The notes: generated from the letters alone by a model not told the origin. Positions 6,926-13,312 are shown, numbered from the stretch's first letter. The stretch: DNA of 13,312 bases from an uncultured Burkholderiales bacterium (GCA_903925445.1 CAIYFE010000349.1:1-13312), one strand, 5' to 3'. Numbers and translations: made by a program.

Positions 6926-8047
6926 TCAATGCGTGGCTTGTTGCATGATCCAACGTTTGAGTTGGGACAAGGCATCAAAACCCTTCATGCCCCAATTGCG
7001 CAAAAGCTGCACGGTGGGGTTGGGGTGTGCAAACAAACGCTGCAAGCCATCACAAGCCAGCCAAGTGGGGGCCATGTTAGCTTTGCGGGCGCGCTCATAG
7101 CGTCGTAAAAATACGGTGTCGCCCACGCTGCGCCAGTAGTCAGCGCCTTGGCGGGCTGTCAACACTTGTGCCAATTCCGCGACATCGGCCAAGCCAAGGT
7201 TCAAGCCCAAACCTGCCAGGGGATGGATGTTGTGCGCGGCATCGCCCGCCAAAGCCCAGGCCTTGCCGTTGGCAAATCGCCCCGTCCATCGGTGCGCGCA
7301 AGCCAATTGCAAGGGCCACATGGCGCGTTCGGTGCTCAGTTGCATGTGTCCCACAACGCCGTGAGAAGCTTGTTCAAGCGCAAGCGCAAAGTCTTGCGAT
7401 GTGGCCGCCAACATGGCGCTGGCGCGGGGTGGCGGCAGCGACCACACCAAGGCCACGGTATGGCCTTGCGCGCCTCCCAAAGGCAGCAGCGCCAAAATTT
7501 CCAACCCATGCTCGCCTTGCGTGAACCACTGAAAAGCTTGCCCTCGATGCGCAGCACTGCACTCCAAACGTGCTGCGACCGCGTGCTGCTGGTAGGGCAG
7601 CGTTTCGAAGTGAACCCCCAACTCTGCGCGACTGGCGCTGTGCCGACCTTCGCAAATGACCGTGAGCTCGGCTTGCGCTGCTTGGTTGAGCAACGTGATT
7701 TCGGGTTGAAAACGAACCGCTTGAGCCAATTGCGCTTCCAACACGGGCACATCGACCATCCAAGTCAAGCCTTGTTGGGTGTCGCTGTTGAAACGGATGA
7801 ACCCACCGTCGTCGCCCCAAACCCGCATTTGTTGCACGGGCGTGGCGTGGGTGGCGTCTGGCCAGCAGCGCAAGTCGGTCAACAAGTCGCGCGAAGCGCT
7901 GTTGAGCGAGTAAGCCCGCACATCTTCTCGGGGCGAAGTGGGCGAAGTGACCAGCCCCACACGCAAACGCTGACGCGCCAGCAACAGCGCCAAACTGCGC
8001 CCCACCATGCCGTCGCCGCGAATGCAAATGTCAAACTTTTCAGCCAT
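6926..8047 (-). CDS. UbiH/UbiF-family FAD-dependent monooxygenase (ubiquinone ring hydroxylase)
   Basis: This 373-aa flavoprotein hydroxylase has an N-terminal FAD motif, GDGMVG, at residues 11-16. A middle motif, CEGRHSASR (132-140), stands where the family usually has a DG pair. The C-terminal FAD motif is ALAGDAAHNIHPLAGLGLNLG (266-286), close to the UbiH/Coq6 signature. These enzymes hydroxylate the ubiquinone benzoquinone ring; which carbon cannot be told from sequence. Two deviations are visible: the acidic residue normally ending the second strand of the FAD fold is missing (GLVTSP, 31-36), and the usual HPxAGQG reads HPLAGLG. The ATG at 8047 is preferred over a TTG at 8077. It is first in the operon with dsbC, DUF3429 and M61. 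Confidence 0.85.
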   Translation of the reverse strand: MAEKFDICIRGDGMVGRSLALLLARQRLRVGLVTSPTSPREDVRAYSLNSASRDLLTDLRCWPDATHATPVQQMRVWGDDGGFIRFNSDTQQGLTWMVDVPVLEAQLAQAVRFQPEITLLNQAAQAELTVICEGRHSASRAELGVHFETLPYQQHAVAARLECSAAHRGQAFQWFTQGEHGLEILALLPLGGAQGHTVALVWSLPPPRASAMLAATSQDFALALEQASHGVVGHMQLSTERAMWPLQLACAHRWTGRFANGKAWALAGDAAHNIHPLAGLGLNLGLADVAELAQVLTARQGADYWRSVGDTVFLRRYERARKANMAPTWLACDGLQRLFAHPNPTVQLLRNWGMKGFDALSQLKRWIMQQATH

Positions 8048-8055
8048 AACCGACG

Positions 8056-8061
8056 ATTGTA
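8056..8061 (-). promoter_or_regulatory. Candidate -10 box for the UbiH-family operon
   Basis: On the minus strand this is TACAAT, ending 8 bp before the ATG at 8047. Transcription would start about 2-3 nt before the start codon, giving an almost leaderless mRNA. This agrees with the lack of any Shine-Dalgarno there. No good -35 is seen. Confidence 0.4.
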
Positions 8062-8080
8062 GGAGGGCGCCTGCCAACCC

Positions 8081-8108
8081 TTTTGGGGGTGTGGCGGCTC
8101 GTTACAAT
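8081..8108 (+). promoter_or_regulatory. ychF: Candidate ychF promoter
   Basis: TACAAT (8103-8108) is a good -10 box. TTTTGG (8081-8086), 16 bp upstream, is the best though weak -35 candidate. It mirrors the minus-strand -10 at 8056-8061, forming a GATTGTA / TACAATC inverted repeat, so the two divergent promoters would share the DNA around 8079-8086 as -35 region. Confidence 0.5.
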
Positions 8109-8157
8109 CTGCGCCATTCTTGATTTATCCATACCCCGCGCCATTTTTAGCGTGTTT

Positions 8158-8163
8158 GAGGAA
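8158..8163 (+). promoter_or_regulatory. ychF: Ribosome binding site of ychF
   Basis: GAGGAA lies 5 nt before the ATG at 8169 and supports this start. Confidence 0.8.
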
Positions 8164-8168
8164 TTCCC

Positions 8169-9260
8169 ATGAGTTTGAAATGCGGCATCGTTGGCTTGCC
8201 CAACGTTGGCAAATCCACCCTGTTCAACGCCCTGACCAAAGCGGGCATCGCGGCAGAAAACTACCCCTTTTGCACCATCGAGCCCAATGTGGGCGTGGTT
8301 GAAGTGCCCGATCCACGTTTGCAGCAACTCGCCGAGATCATTCAGCCCGAACGCATCGTGCCCGCGATTGTCGAATTTGTGGACATTGCAGGCTTGGTGG
8401 CAGGAGCCAGCACAGGCGAAGGCTTGGGCAACAAGTTTTTGGCCCACATCCGCGAAACCGACGCCACCATCAACGTGGTGCGCTGCTTTGAAGACCCCAA
8501 CGTGATTCACGTGGCCGGCAAGGTCGATCCCATTGCTGACATTGAAGTGATTCAAACCGAGTTGTGCTTGGCCGACTTGGCCGCGGTAGAAAAAGCGCTG
8601 CAACGCGTGACCAAAACCGCACGCTCGGGCGACAAAGAATCCATCAAGTTGGTGGCCATCTTGGAAAAATGCCAAGCTGCTTTGAACGAAACCAAGCCCG
8701 TTCGCACCCTTGATTTCAGCAAAGAAGAGCTGCCGCTGCTCAAGCAGTTTTTCTTGATCACCGCCAAGCCTGCCATGTTCGTGGCCAACGTGGCCGAAGA
8801 TGGTTTTGAGAACAACCCATTGCTGGACCGCCTGAAAGAATTTGCCCTAGCGCAAAAAGCTCCCGTTGTGGCCATTTGCGCCAAATTGGAAGCGGAAATG
8901 AGTGAGATGAGCGATGAAGATCGCCAAATGTTCTTGGAAGAACTCGGCCAAGACGAACCGGGTTTGAACCGCTTGATCCGATCTGCTTACACCTTGCTGG
9001 GCTTGCAAACCTACTTCACGGCGGGCGTCAAAGAAGTGCGCGCCTGGACCATCCACGTGGGCGATACCGGCCCACAGGCCGCAGGCGTGATTCACACCGA
9101 CTTCGAAAAAGGCTACATCCGCGCCCAAACCATCGCGTTTGACGATTTCATCGCTTTCAAAGGCGAACAAGGCGCGAAAGACGCCGGCAAGATGCGCGCT
9201 GAAGGCAAGGAATATGTGGTGAAAGATGGGGACGTGATGAACTTTTTGTTCTCGTCTTGA
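8169..9260 (+). CDS. ychF: Ribosome-binding ATPase YchF
   Basis: This 363-aa Obg-family P-loop protein is the typical YchF length. The P-loop is GLPNVGKST (residues 9-17), the G3 region is FVDIAGLV (70-77) followed by GEGLGNKFLAHIRE, and the G4 position reads NVAE (207-210). That is the YchF signature giving ATP rather than GTP preference. The C-terminal TGS domain covers about 275-360 (LGLQTYFTAGVKEVRAW onward). Cys35, the residue linked to redox regulation in E. coli YchF, is conserved. YchF binds ribosomes and tunes stress responses. Its usual partner gene pth is not upstream; it has its own promoter and diverges from the UbiH-family operon. It converges on the RES toxin gene with a 7-bp gap. 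Confidence 0.97.
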   Translation: MSLKCGIVGLPNVGKSTLFNALTKAGIAAENYPFCTIEPNVGVVEVPDPRLQQLAEIIQPERIVPAIVEFVDIAGLVAGASTGEGLGNKFLAHIRETDATINVVRCFEDPNVIHVAGKVDPIADIEVIQTELCLADLAAVEKALQRVTKTARSGDKESIKLVAILEKCQAALNETKPVRTLDFSKEELPLLKQFFLITAKPAMFVANVAEDGFENNPLLDRLKEFALAQKAPVVAICAKLEAEMSEMSDEDRQMFLEELGQDEPGLNRLIRSAYTLLGLQTYFTAGVKEVRAWTIHVGDTGPQAAGVIHTDFEKGYIRAQTIAFDDFIAFKGEQGAKDAGKMRAEGKEYVVKDGDVMNFLFSS

Positions 9261-9267
9261 ATCGCGT

Positions 9268-9978
9268 TTACTGCGTCCATTCAAAACTTTGAGCCCCATC
9301 GCTCATCAGCACATGCTGTGCGGTGGTTTTGCAAAACCACCTTTGTTCTGATTCGCGCAGCTCGTTCATGCGTAAAACCCGTGGGTTAAATACGGCGGCA
9401 CACAAATGACCGGGTGCGCGTACCGACTCGTAACGTATCCATTGCACGGTGTCTTGTTCGCGTATCAACGCCCCCAAAGCTTGTGAGCTGGTGTAGTCGT
9501 TGGGATGAGTCCATTGGGCACGAGCTTGTACCCAAGGTTGTGCAGTCAAATCAATGGCTTCACCTTGCACCGTGGCTTGAAACAAGGTGTGCTGCGTGAC
9601 CACTTCGGTGTTGACCAATCCTGAGCTGTCTTGAACGAAGCGCATTCGCCAATAAGCCAATTCTGCGCATACGGCATAGACACTGGCTGCGCCATACCAA
9701 AGGCCAGACTCATGCGCACGCCGAAAGCGCGAGGCCTGTTGCGGTCGGTAGCGAAAAGGCGTGCTCAGCAAATAAGGCAAGTTATTGGCCTGTGGTGGAA
9801 AAGGCGGCTTGCTGCTTTCTAGCAACGACTCCAGTAAATCTTGCTCGGCATGGTTGTCCACCAAACGCAGCGTGGCGGCAATGTGCTGTGTTTCCACGCC
9901 CCGCCAAGCCTCCATGGTCAGCGGTCTGTGGTGATCAGCGACCCAGTTGGTTTGCCATAGCGTGGCTTCGGCTGTCAC
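9268..9978 (-). CDS. RES-domain toxin (NAD-degrading type)
   Basis: This 236-aa protein has a RES domain from about residue 65 to 205. The conserved order is TPFRYRPQQASRFRRAHESGLWYGA (73-97) with arginines, then AVCAELAYWRMRF (102-114) with the conserved Glu106, then RYESVRAPG (182-190) with Ser185. These match the Arg, Glu and Ser that name the family. Characterised RES toxins such as MbcT degrade NAD+ and arrest growth; that activity is inferred here. The start is GTG at 9978, overlapping the antitoxin stop as GTGA. The frame stays open to 10089, but that would lie inside the antitoxin gene. Toxin translation is thus coupled to the antitoxin, which supports a functional pair. Confidence 0.88.
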   Translation of the reverse strand: MTAEATLWQTNWVADHHRPLTMEAWRGVETQHIAATLRLVDNHAEQDLLESLLESSKPPFPPQANNLPYLLSTPFRYRPQQASRFRRAHESGLWYGAASVYAVCAELAYWRMRFVQDSSGLVNTEVVTQHTLFQATVQGEAIDLTAQPWVQARAQWTHPNDYTSSQALGALIREQDTVQWIRYESVRAPGHLCAAVFNPRVLRMNELRESEQRWFCKTTAQHVLMSDGAQSFEWTQ

Positions 9979-10346
9979 GCTGGGGCTCGCATGCCATCTA
10001 GGTAAGCCAGTGTGCTGACCAAACCCTCGGGACTTTCTAGCAACTTGGCAGGAACGCCTTGCAACGCCTTGTTGTGCGTGTGTATCCAAGCTAAGCGTTT
10101 GGTCTCATCGCCACCCACCAGTGGGTCGAGTGATCGGTACACCCGCACCAGCAATAAAGCCAGCTGCCCCTCCTTGGAGCTGGGGTCGATTCCGCGCCCA
10201 GCGCGAATGCGGGTGATGGTGGGCTCGCTCAGGCCAATCACGCGGGCCAGAGCGGCATTGGTGAGCTTCAGTAATTCGGCAGTGCGCACGGTGGCTTTGG
10301 CCAAGACAGCTGCGGCTTCGGGGTTGGTTTTGAGAAGGGCTTGCAT
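9975..10346 (-). CDS. Xre/MbcA/ParS-type antitoxin of the RES pair
   Basis: This 123-aa protein has an N-terminal helix-turn-helix (about residues 22-55, TAELLKLTNAALARVIGLSEPTITR) and a C-terminal DUF2384-type toxin-binding domain (about 60-120). The latter includes QLALLLVRVYRSLDPLVGGD, the WIHTHN loop and SPEGLVSTLAYLDGMRA. In this family the C-terminal domain neutralises the RES toxin and the helix-turn-helix represses the operon. The ATG has a strong ribosome binding site, AAAGGA on the minus strand (10354-10359), 7 nt away. A perfect palindrome covering that site is the likely autoregulatory operator. It is upstream of and overlaps the toxin gene, the standard order for this system. Confidence 0.92.
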   Translation of the reverse strand: MQALLKTNPEAAAVLAKATVRTAELLKLTNAALARVIGLSEPTITRIRAGRGIDPSSKEGQLALLLVRVYRSLDPLVGGDETKRLAWIHTHNKALQGVPAKLLESPEGLVSTLAYLDGMRAPA

Positions 10347-10355
10347 CGCTTAATC

Positions 10356-10369
10356 CTTTCTATAGAAAG
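10356..10369. promoter_or_regulatory. Palindromic operator of the RES-Xre operon
   Basis: CTTTCTATAGAAAG is a perfect 14-bp palindrome beginning 9 bp upstream of the antitoxin ATG and overlapping its Shine-Dalgarno. On the minus strand TATAGA (10359-10364) with TTGATT (10382-10387) at 17-bp spacing resembles a promoter, but it would start transcription downstream of the Shine-Dalgarno. TAGTAT (10371-10376) is an alternative -10. Binding by the antitoxin would block initiation. The palindrome is certain; its role is inferred. Confidence 0.65.
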
Positions 10370-10381
10370 AATACTACAAAT

Positions 10382-10401
10382 AATCAATCATTTGATTGAT
10401 T
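10382..10401. repeat. 20-bp inverted repeat upstream of the antitoxin gene
   Basis: AATCAATCA and TGATTGATT form perfect 9-bp arms around a TT centre. It lies 13 bp upstream of the 14-bp palindrome and overlaps the candidate -35. It may be a second operator for the antitoxin or for another regulator. It is AT-only in its central part, with no T-run suggesting a terminator. Confidence 0.6.
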
Positions 10402-10487
10402 GTGGTGTTTGAGCAGCGGAATTAATTCAAATAAGTCATAAATTATTAATTTGTATGCAAATTTAATATCGAAAATACCGCCTCGAA
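10402..10487. other. AT-rich spacer between the nuclease gene and the toxin-antitoxin pair
   Basis: This strongly AT-rich stretch follows the stop of the DUF2357 gene. It contains a small inverted repeat (AATTTG at 10448-10453, CAAATT at 10458-10463, TATG between). I see no open reading frame and no classical GC-stem terminator. Confidence 0.4.
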
Positions 10488-12851
10488 TTACTTGGCTACG
10501 TTCAACAAAATTTCTAGAGTCGTGGCAAATGGATAGCCTTGTTGGGCGGTATCTGGTAGGTCAGGAATGGCTGCTAAATCCCACTGCAGGTCATGGAAAG
10601 CGGGTGACGGCTCAACTTCAAAAACTAAATACGCTTCGCGACTTGGCTCGGAGGGGTAGCCACTGGCAGTGAGTTGCTTCTTGTTCAACAAGCTGGGTCC
10701 AAGCACAGTGTTGCGCACACGCATTAAGCGAGGCAGTCCTAGCCCGTCAACTCCATGCAACAGCAAATACTTCGCGCTGACTACTTCAGGCGTTAAGCGC
10801 AAGCCACCTTCTGTGGCGCCCATGCGGAAGTTGTACAAGCCTTTTTCTAAAATCCAATTCAGATGCTGCTTGTCTTTGCACCAACCCACTAGCACTTGTG
10901 TGTCGGCTGGGGGGGTGTGTCGCTGGTCTTGTTCCCATTTCTCGGGCATTGTGTTGTAAAGCTCTCGCTTTTCCTCGTTAAGGGGAAAGCCTTTGTCTTT
11001 GTGTTGGTAGCTTTTGAAGGCTTCGTATGTTTGGCGCTCGCGCGCCGTGGTGCGGTCGCATACATGAGCCACCACATCACATAAAAACTTTTGCAAAGCT
11101 TGTGTGCCGTTGCCGGGGCGAAGTGCAAAAGCGCCTAAGCCCGGTAAAACCTCATGGAAACCTTGAAATGGTTCACCATCTTGCTTATCGCCGGGGTACA
11201 CCACATAGGCGCCGTGCGAGCGGCGAATGGCATCGCGGTAAGCGTGCATCTTGAGTAGGTCTGCTCGCTTGTAGGTGCCAGATGCTTCGGCCTGTTTGAT
11301 CTCGTCCTCTTCGGTTGCAACTGTCTCATCGTCTGTGCCTTGTGCATCTGTGGGAGAAGACAAAAGAGATGCGGCTTGTTCTAACCGGTACTTGGCATCG
11401 AAATGCACGTGCACCATCAACTCTTGTGCTTCGGCTTGTGCTTCGGTGAATCCCACGGGCCACAAGCTAAGCGTGTAGTCGGGGCGCATGTGTTTTGTCC
11501 AAGATCCGGTTTGGCTAGTTGTTTTGTTGCTGCTGAAAGTTCGGTTGTAGCTGAAGCGCACTTCCAGTTCGCGGCCTGGTTGTTTGGATGTGCCGCTCAG
11601 TGGCAAATGCCGACCCGCACGCAGCATGAGACCGAAGCCGTCACCGGGGGGTGCAATTAAGGTTTTGATGTCTGGCATGTCCAGCTGGAACACAAGCTCA
11701 ACTGTGCGCAACAACTCAAAAAATACCCAGTACTCATACAGCGTGGCCACATCGCGCTGGCCCATGCCGTAGACCTTTTCTCCTCCCTCCCACACCAGCT
11801 TGGCTGCCATGGCAAAGCTTGTCCACGCTTGCAGCACTTGGCGGTAGCCTTCGCGGCGTTGCAGCGTTGGGCTGCCCAGTGGCAAAAAGGTGGGCTCACC
11901 CGCGTGTCGCAGAGCATCGCACCCCAAAGTTTGGTCTAGCTTATTGGTTAGCGCGTCTAGCTCATGGCGCAAACGTTCATGCTTTGTGGTTTGCAAAGCT
12001 TCTTTGTTGCGCATTTCTGCCAAAAACTGGTGAAAGTTGCGCAACGCAAACTTCACAAAGCGGTTCTCGGGCGTGTCTGTTGTACGGCTGTTTTGTCGCC
12101 CGTTGATGCGTTCGGGCAAAGTGGGCAACACCGCATGCAAACTGTGGCCTTGGGGCACCGCCATGCGGCGGCTGCTTGATGCCAACTGTCGCATCAACTT
12201 GCCCGATGGCCTGAACCCGCGCACCGTGGGTTGTTGGGATTCTTCTTGCGTCCATGTTTCGTGTGGGTGGCTGGCTATGCGTTGCAAAGCATGTTCAAAA
12301 CTAGGTGTGTTGAGCAGTGCACGCACAAACGCAAACTGCTGACCCAGGGTGGTTTCGTCGCCGTTGGGCGTGGCCTTGAAGTCGGATGCCCCTTGCCAGT
12401 CTTGCAGCAAGCCTACGCAATGCTTGATGATGTCGTTGAGCATCAGTTGGTAGTCGGTGCGGTAATCCAGCTTGCGCGAGCGCACCTCAATGCGCGCAGT
12501 ACCCACGGGCTGGCCATTTGAATCTTGCACCGTTAAGTTGAGCGTGCCGGTGGCTAGGCCGGGGTTTAGCACACCGCAGTGCTGCCGCGCTGGTAACTTG
12601 CTTTGCAACACCACATCGGTGCTTGCCCCCCAGCTAGTGGGCAACAGCTGCCAAGTTTTTTGAGTTAACTCGTATTCGTAGCGAGCGCCCTCTAGCACCT
12701 GCAACTCAGCCTCGCCTTGTGCCGCGGCCTGCGCAGCTGGCAACTGCACCAATGCTTCTAGGCCCTTTCCAAAGTCGGCCTTACCCATAGGCACCAGCAC
12801 TAACTGGCCAATGGCATTGCCTTGGGTATCAACAATCGTGGCATGTGCCAT
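10488..12851 (-). CDS. DUF2357 + PD-(D/E)XK nuclease, McrC-like partner of an McrB-type ATPase
   Basis: This intact 787-aa protein has three parts. An N-terminal DUF2357-like region (about residues 80-340) contains the conserved TPENRFVKFALRNF (260-273). A PD-(D/E)XK nuclease domain of the PDDEXK_7 type (about 360-560) has LYEYWVFFELL (371-381), RPDYTLSL (456-463), HFDAKYRL (483-490) and DLLKMHAYRDAI (531-542). Predicted catalytic residues are Asp458, Asp485 and Lys487. A long C-terminal region (about 565-787) is unassigned. An acidic low-complexity insert (about 498-528) separates the catalytic lysine from the next motif. Such COG1700-type proteins are predicted defence nucleases that act with McrB-like ATPases. 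One is encoded 17 bp upstream here. Confidence 0.85.
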   Translation of the reverse strand: MAHATIVDTQGNAIGQLVLVPMGKADFGKGLEALVQLPAAQAAAQGEAELQVLEGARYEYELTQKTWQLLPTSWGASTDVVLQSKLPARQHCGVLNPGLATGTLNLTVQDSNGQPVGTARIEVRSRKLDYRTDYQLMLNDIIKHCVGLLQDWQGASDFKATPNGDETTLGQQFAFVRALLNTPSFEHALQRIASHPHETWTQEESQQPTVRGFRPSGKLMRQLASSSRRMAVPQGHSLHAVLPTLPERINGRQNSRTTDTPENRFVKFALRNFHQFLAEMRNKEALQTTKHERLRHELDALTNKLDQTLGCDALRHAGEPTFLPLGSPTLQRREGYRQVLQAWTSFAMAAKLVWEGGEKVYGMGQRDVATLYEYWVFFELLRTVELVFQLDMPDIKTLIAPPGDGFGLMLRAGRHLPLSGTSKQPGRELEVRFSYNRTFSSNKTTSQTGSWTKHMRPDYTLSLWPVGFTEAQAEAQELMVHVHFDAKYRLEQAASLLSSPTDAQGTDDETVATEEDEIKQAEASGTYKRADLLKMHAYRDAIRRSHGAYVVYPGDKQDGEPFQGFHEVLPGLGAFALRPGNGTQALQKFLCDVVAHVCDRTTARERQTYEAFKSYQHKDKGFPLNEEKRELYNTMPEKWEQDQRHTPPADTQVLVGWCKDKQHLNWILEKGLYNFRMGATEGGLRLTPEVVSAKYLLLHGVDGLGLPRLMRVRNTVLGPSLLNKKQLTASGYPSEPSREAYLVFEVEPSPAFHDLQWDLAAIPDLPDTAQQGYPFATTLEILLNVAK

Positions 12852-12868
12852 GTGTGTTGGCCTGCCGA

Positions 12869-13312
12869 TCAGTTCTCAGCGAAGCTCGTGAAGCCTTCGT
12901 CTTTCAGGCGCTTTTGCATGCGCTCAACTTTGTTTTGGGTCAGTGGCAATTCGTGCTCGTCGGCAAACTTTTTCAATGTTTCCAACACGCCAGAGAGCTT
13001 GCGTGCAGAGCCGTGCAGTTTGGGCATGAGTTTTTGCATCACTTGGGCATCAAGCGCATCTTTATAGTCCCAGTTGTCACCGCTCAGTTCGCGGTGGATG
13101 GCTACAAATCTTGCAATTTCTTTGGCGCTGCGATAACCAAACTCGGCACCTACTTCAGCCAGTGGCGCAAACAATTCAATCAGGTTTTGTTGTAGCTGCG
13201 CCATCACGGTCGCGTCGAGGGCGGCGTCTAACTGAGCACGGGCGACAAAAGCCTCTGCATAGTGAACACCTTCGCCCGCGATATCTTTCACGCCGATAGA
13301 CTTCGTAGGGTT
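12869..13312 (-). CDS. McrB-like AAA+ ATPase, C-terminal part (runs off window)
   Basis: Only the last 147 residues are present; the frame is open to the right edge. Visible are FGYRSAKEIARF (residues 58-69), the sensor-2-like arginine region of McrB-type AAA+ proteins, and then DALDAQVMQKLMPKLHGSARKLSGVLETL (85-113), the helical subdomain pattern I associate with that family. The Walker A and B and the McrB signature would lie outside the window, so nucleotide binding is inferred. A GTG within the frame at 13291 is an internal codon, not a start. Its stop is 17 bp from the DUF2357 gene, consistent with one operon encoding a restriction-like complex with the ATPase as motor and the neighbour as nuclease. 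Confidence 0.8.
   Translation of the reverse strand, partial: NPTKSIGVKDIAGEGVHYAEAFVARAQLDAALDATVMAQLQQNLIELFAPLAEVGAEFGYRSAKEIARFVAIHRELSGDNWDYKDALDAQVMQKLMPKLHGSARKLSGVLETLKKFADEHELPLTQNKVERMQKRLKDEGFTSFAEN

Noticed and set aside
6894..6953. Longer DsbC start at 6953
   Set aside because: It would bury the signal peptide behind 20 polar residues and overlap the preceding gene.
7148..8062. 304-codon open frame antisense to the UbiH-family gene
   Set aside because: It is a shadow of a GC-biased gene with no family-like motifs; the opposite strand encodes a clear flavoprotein.
9979..10089. Longer RES toxin start at 10089
   Set aside because: The extra 37 residues lie inside the antitoxin gene; the GTGA overlap at 9978 is the expected arrangement.
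10402..10487. Possible small RNA or CRISPR-like element in the AT-rich gap
   Set aside because: No regularly spaced repeats, promoter-terminator pair or stable GC stem is visible.
1..13312. tRNA, rRNA, CRISPR arrays, insertion sequences, attachment sites
   Set aside because: None was seen on reading both strands; no transposase or integrase-like protein is encoded and no flanking direct repeats were noticed around the right-hand island.

Overview
The window reads as a mid-GC betaproteobacterial chromosome, most like Comamonadaceae (Burkholderiales). This is inferred from the gene content and protein sequences: phenylacetyl-CoA catabolism genes, and a UbiH-type monooxygenase / DsbC / DUF3429 / M61 peptidase operon. 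No rRNA, tRNA or other marker allows a firmer assignment. Genes are densely packed, and no stretch longer than about 140 bp lacks a gene.

Region 1 (about 63-3907) is a phenylacetate catabolism locus. A paaF-like enoyl-CoA hydratase and a DUF6941-type small protein run leftward. paaG, paaI and paaK run rightward as a tightly overlapping operon. In the divergent gap lies a 26-bp near-perfect palindrome (1301-1326) that looks like a TetR-family (PaaR-like) operator able to control both arms. The oxygenase paaABCDE, paaZ, paaH and paaJ are not in the window.

Region 2 (3913-8047) is a leftward four-gene operon: UbiH/UbiF-type flavin monooxygenase, periplasmic DsbC-type disulfide isomerase, DUF3429 membrane protein, and an M61 metallopeptidase with a C-terminal PDZ domain. 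It diverges from ychF (8169-9260) through a compact region with two mirror-image -10 boxes.

Region 3 (9268-13312) looks like accessory defence DNA on the minus strand. It holds the 3' end of an McrB-like AAA+ ATPase gene that runs off the right edge, then a 787-aa DUF2357 + PD-(D/E)XK nuclease (McrC-like partner), then an AT-rich gap with palindromes, then an Xre/MbcA-type antitoxin and a RES-domain toxin. The CTAG tetranucleotide is much commoner here than in the rest of the window, which fits separate ancestry. The most interesting content is this McrBC-like two-gene system, whose nuclease carries a long uncharacterised C-terminal region, sitting directly beside an NAD-targeting RES-Xre toxin-antitoxin pair.
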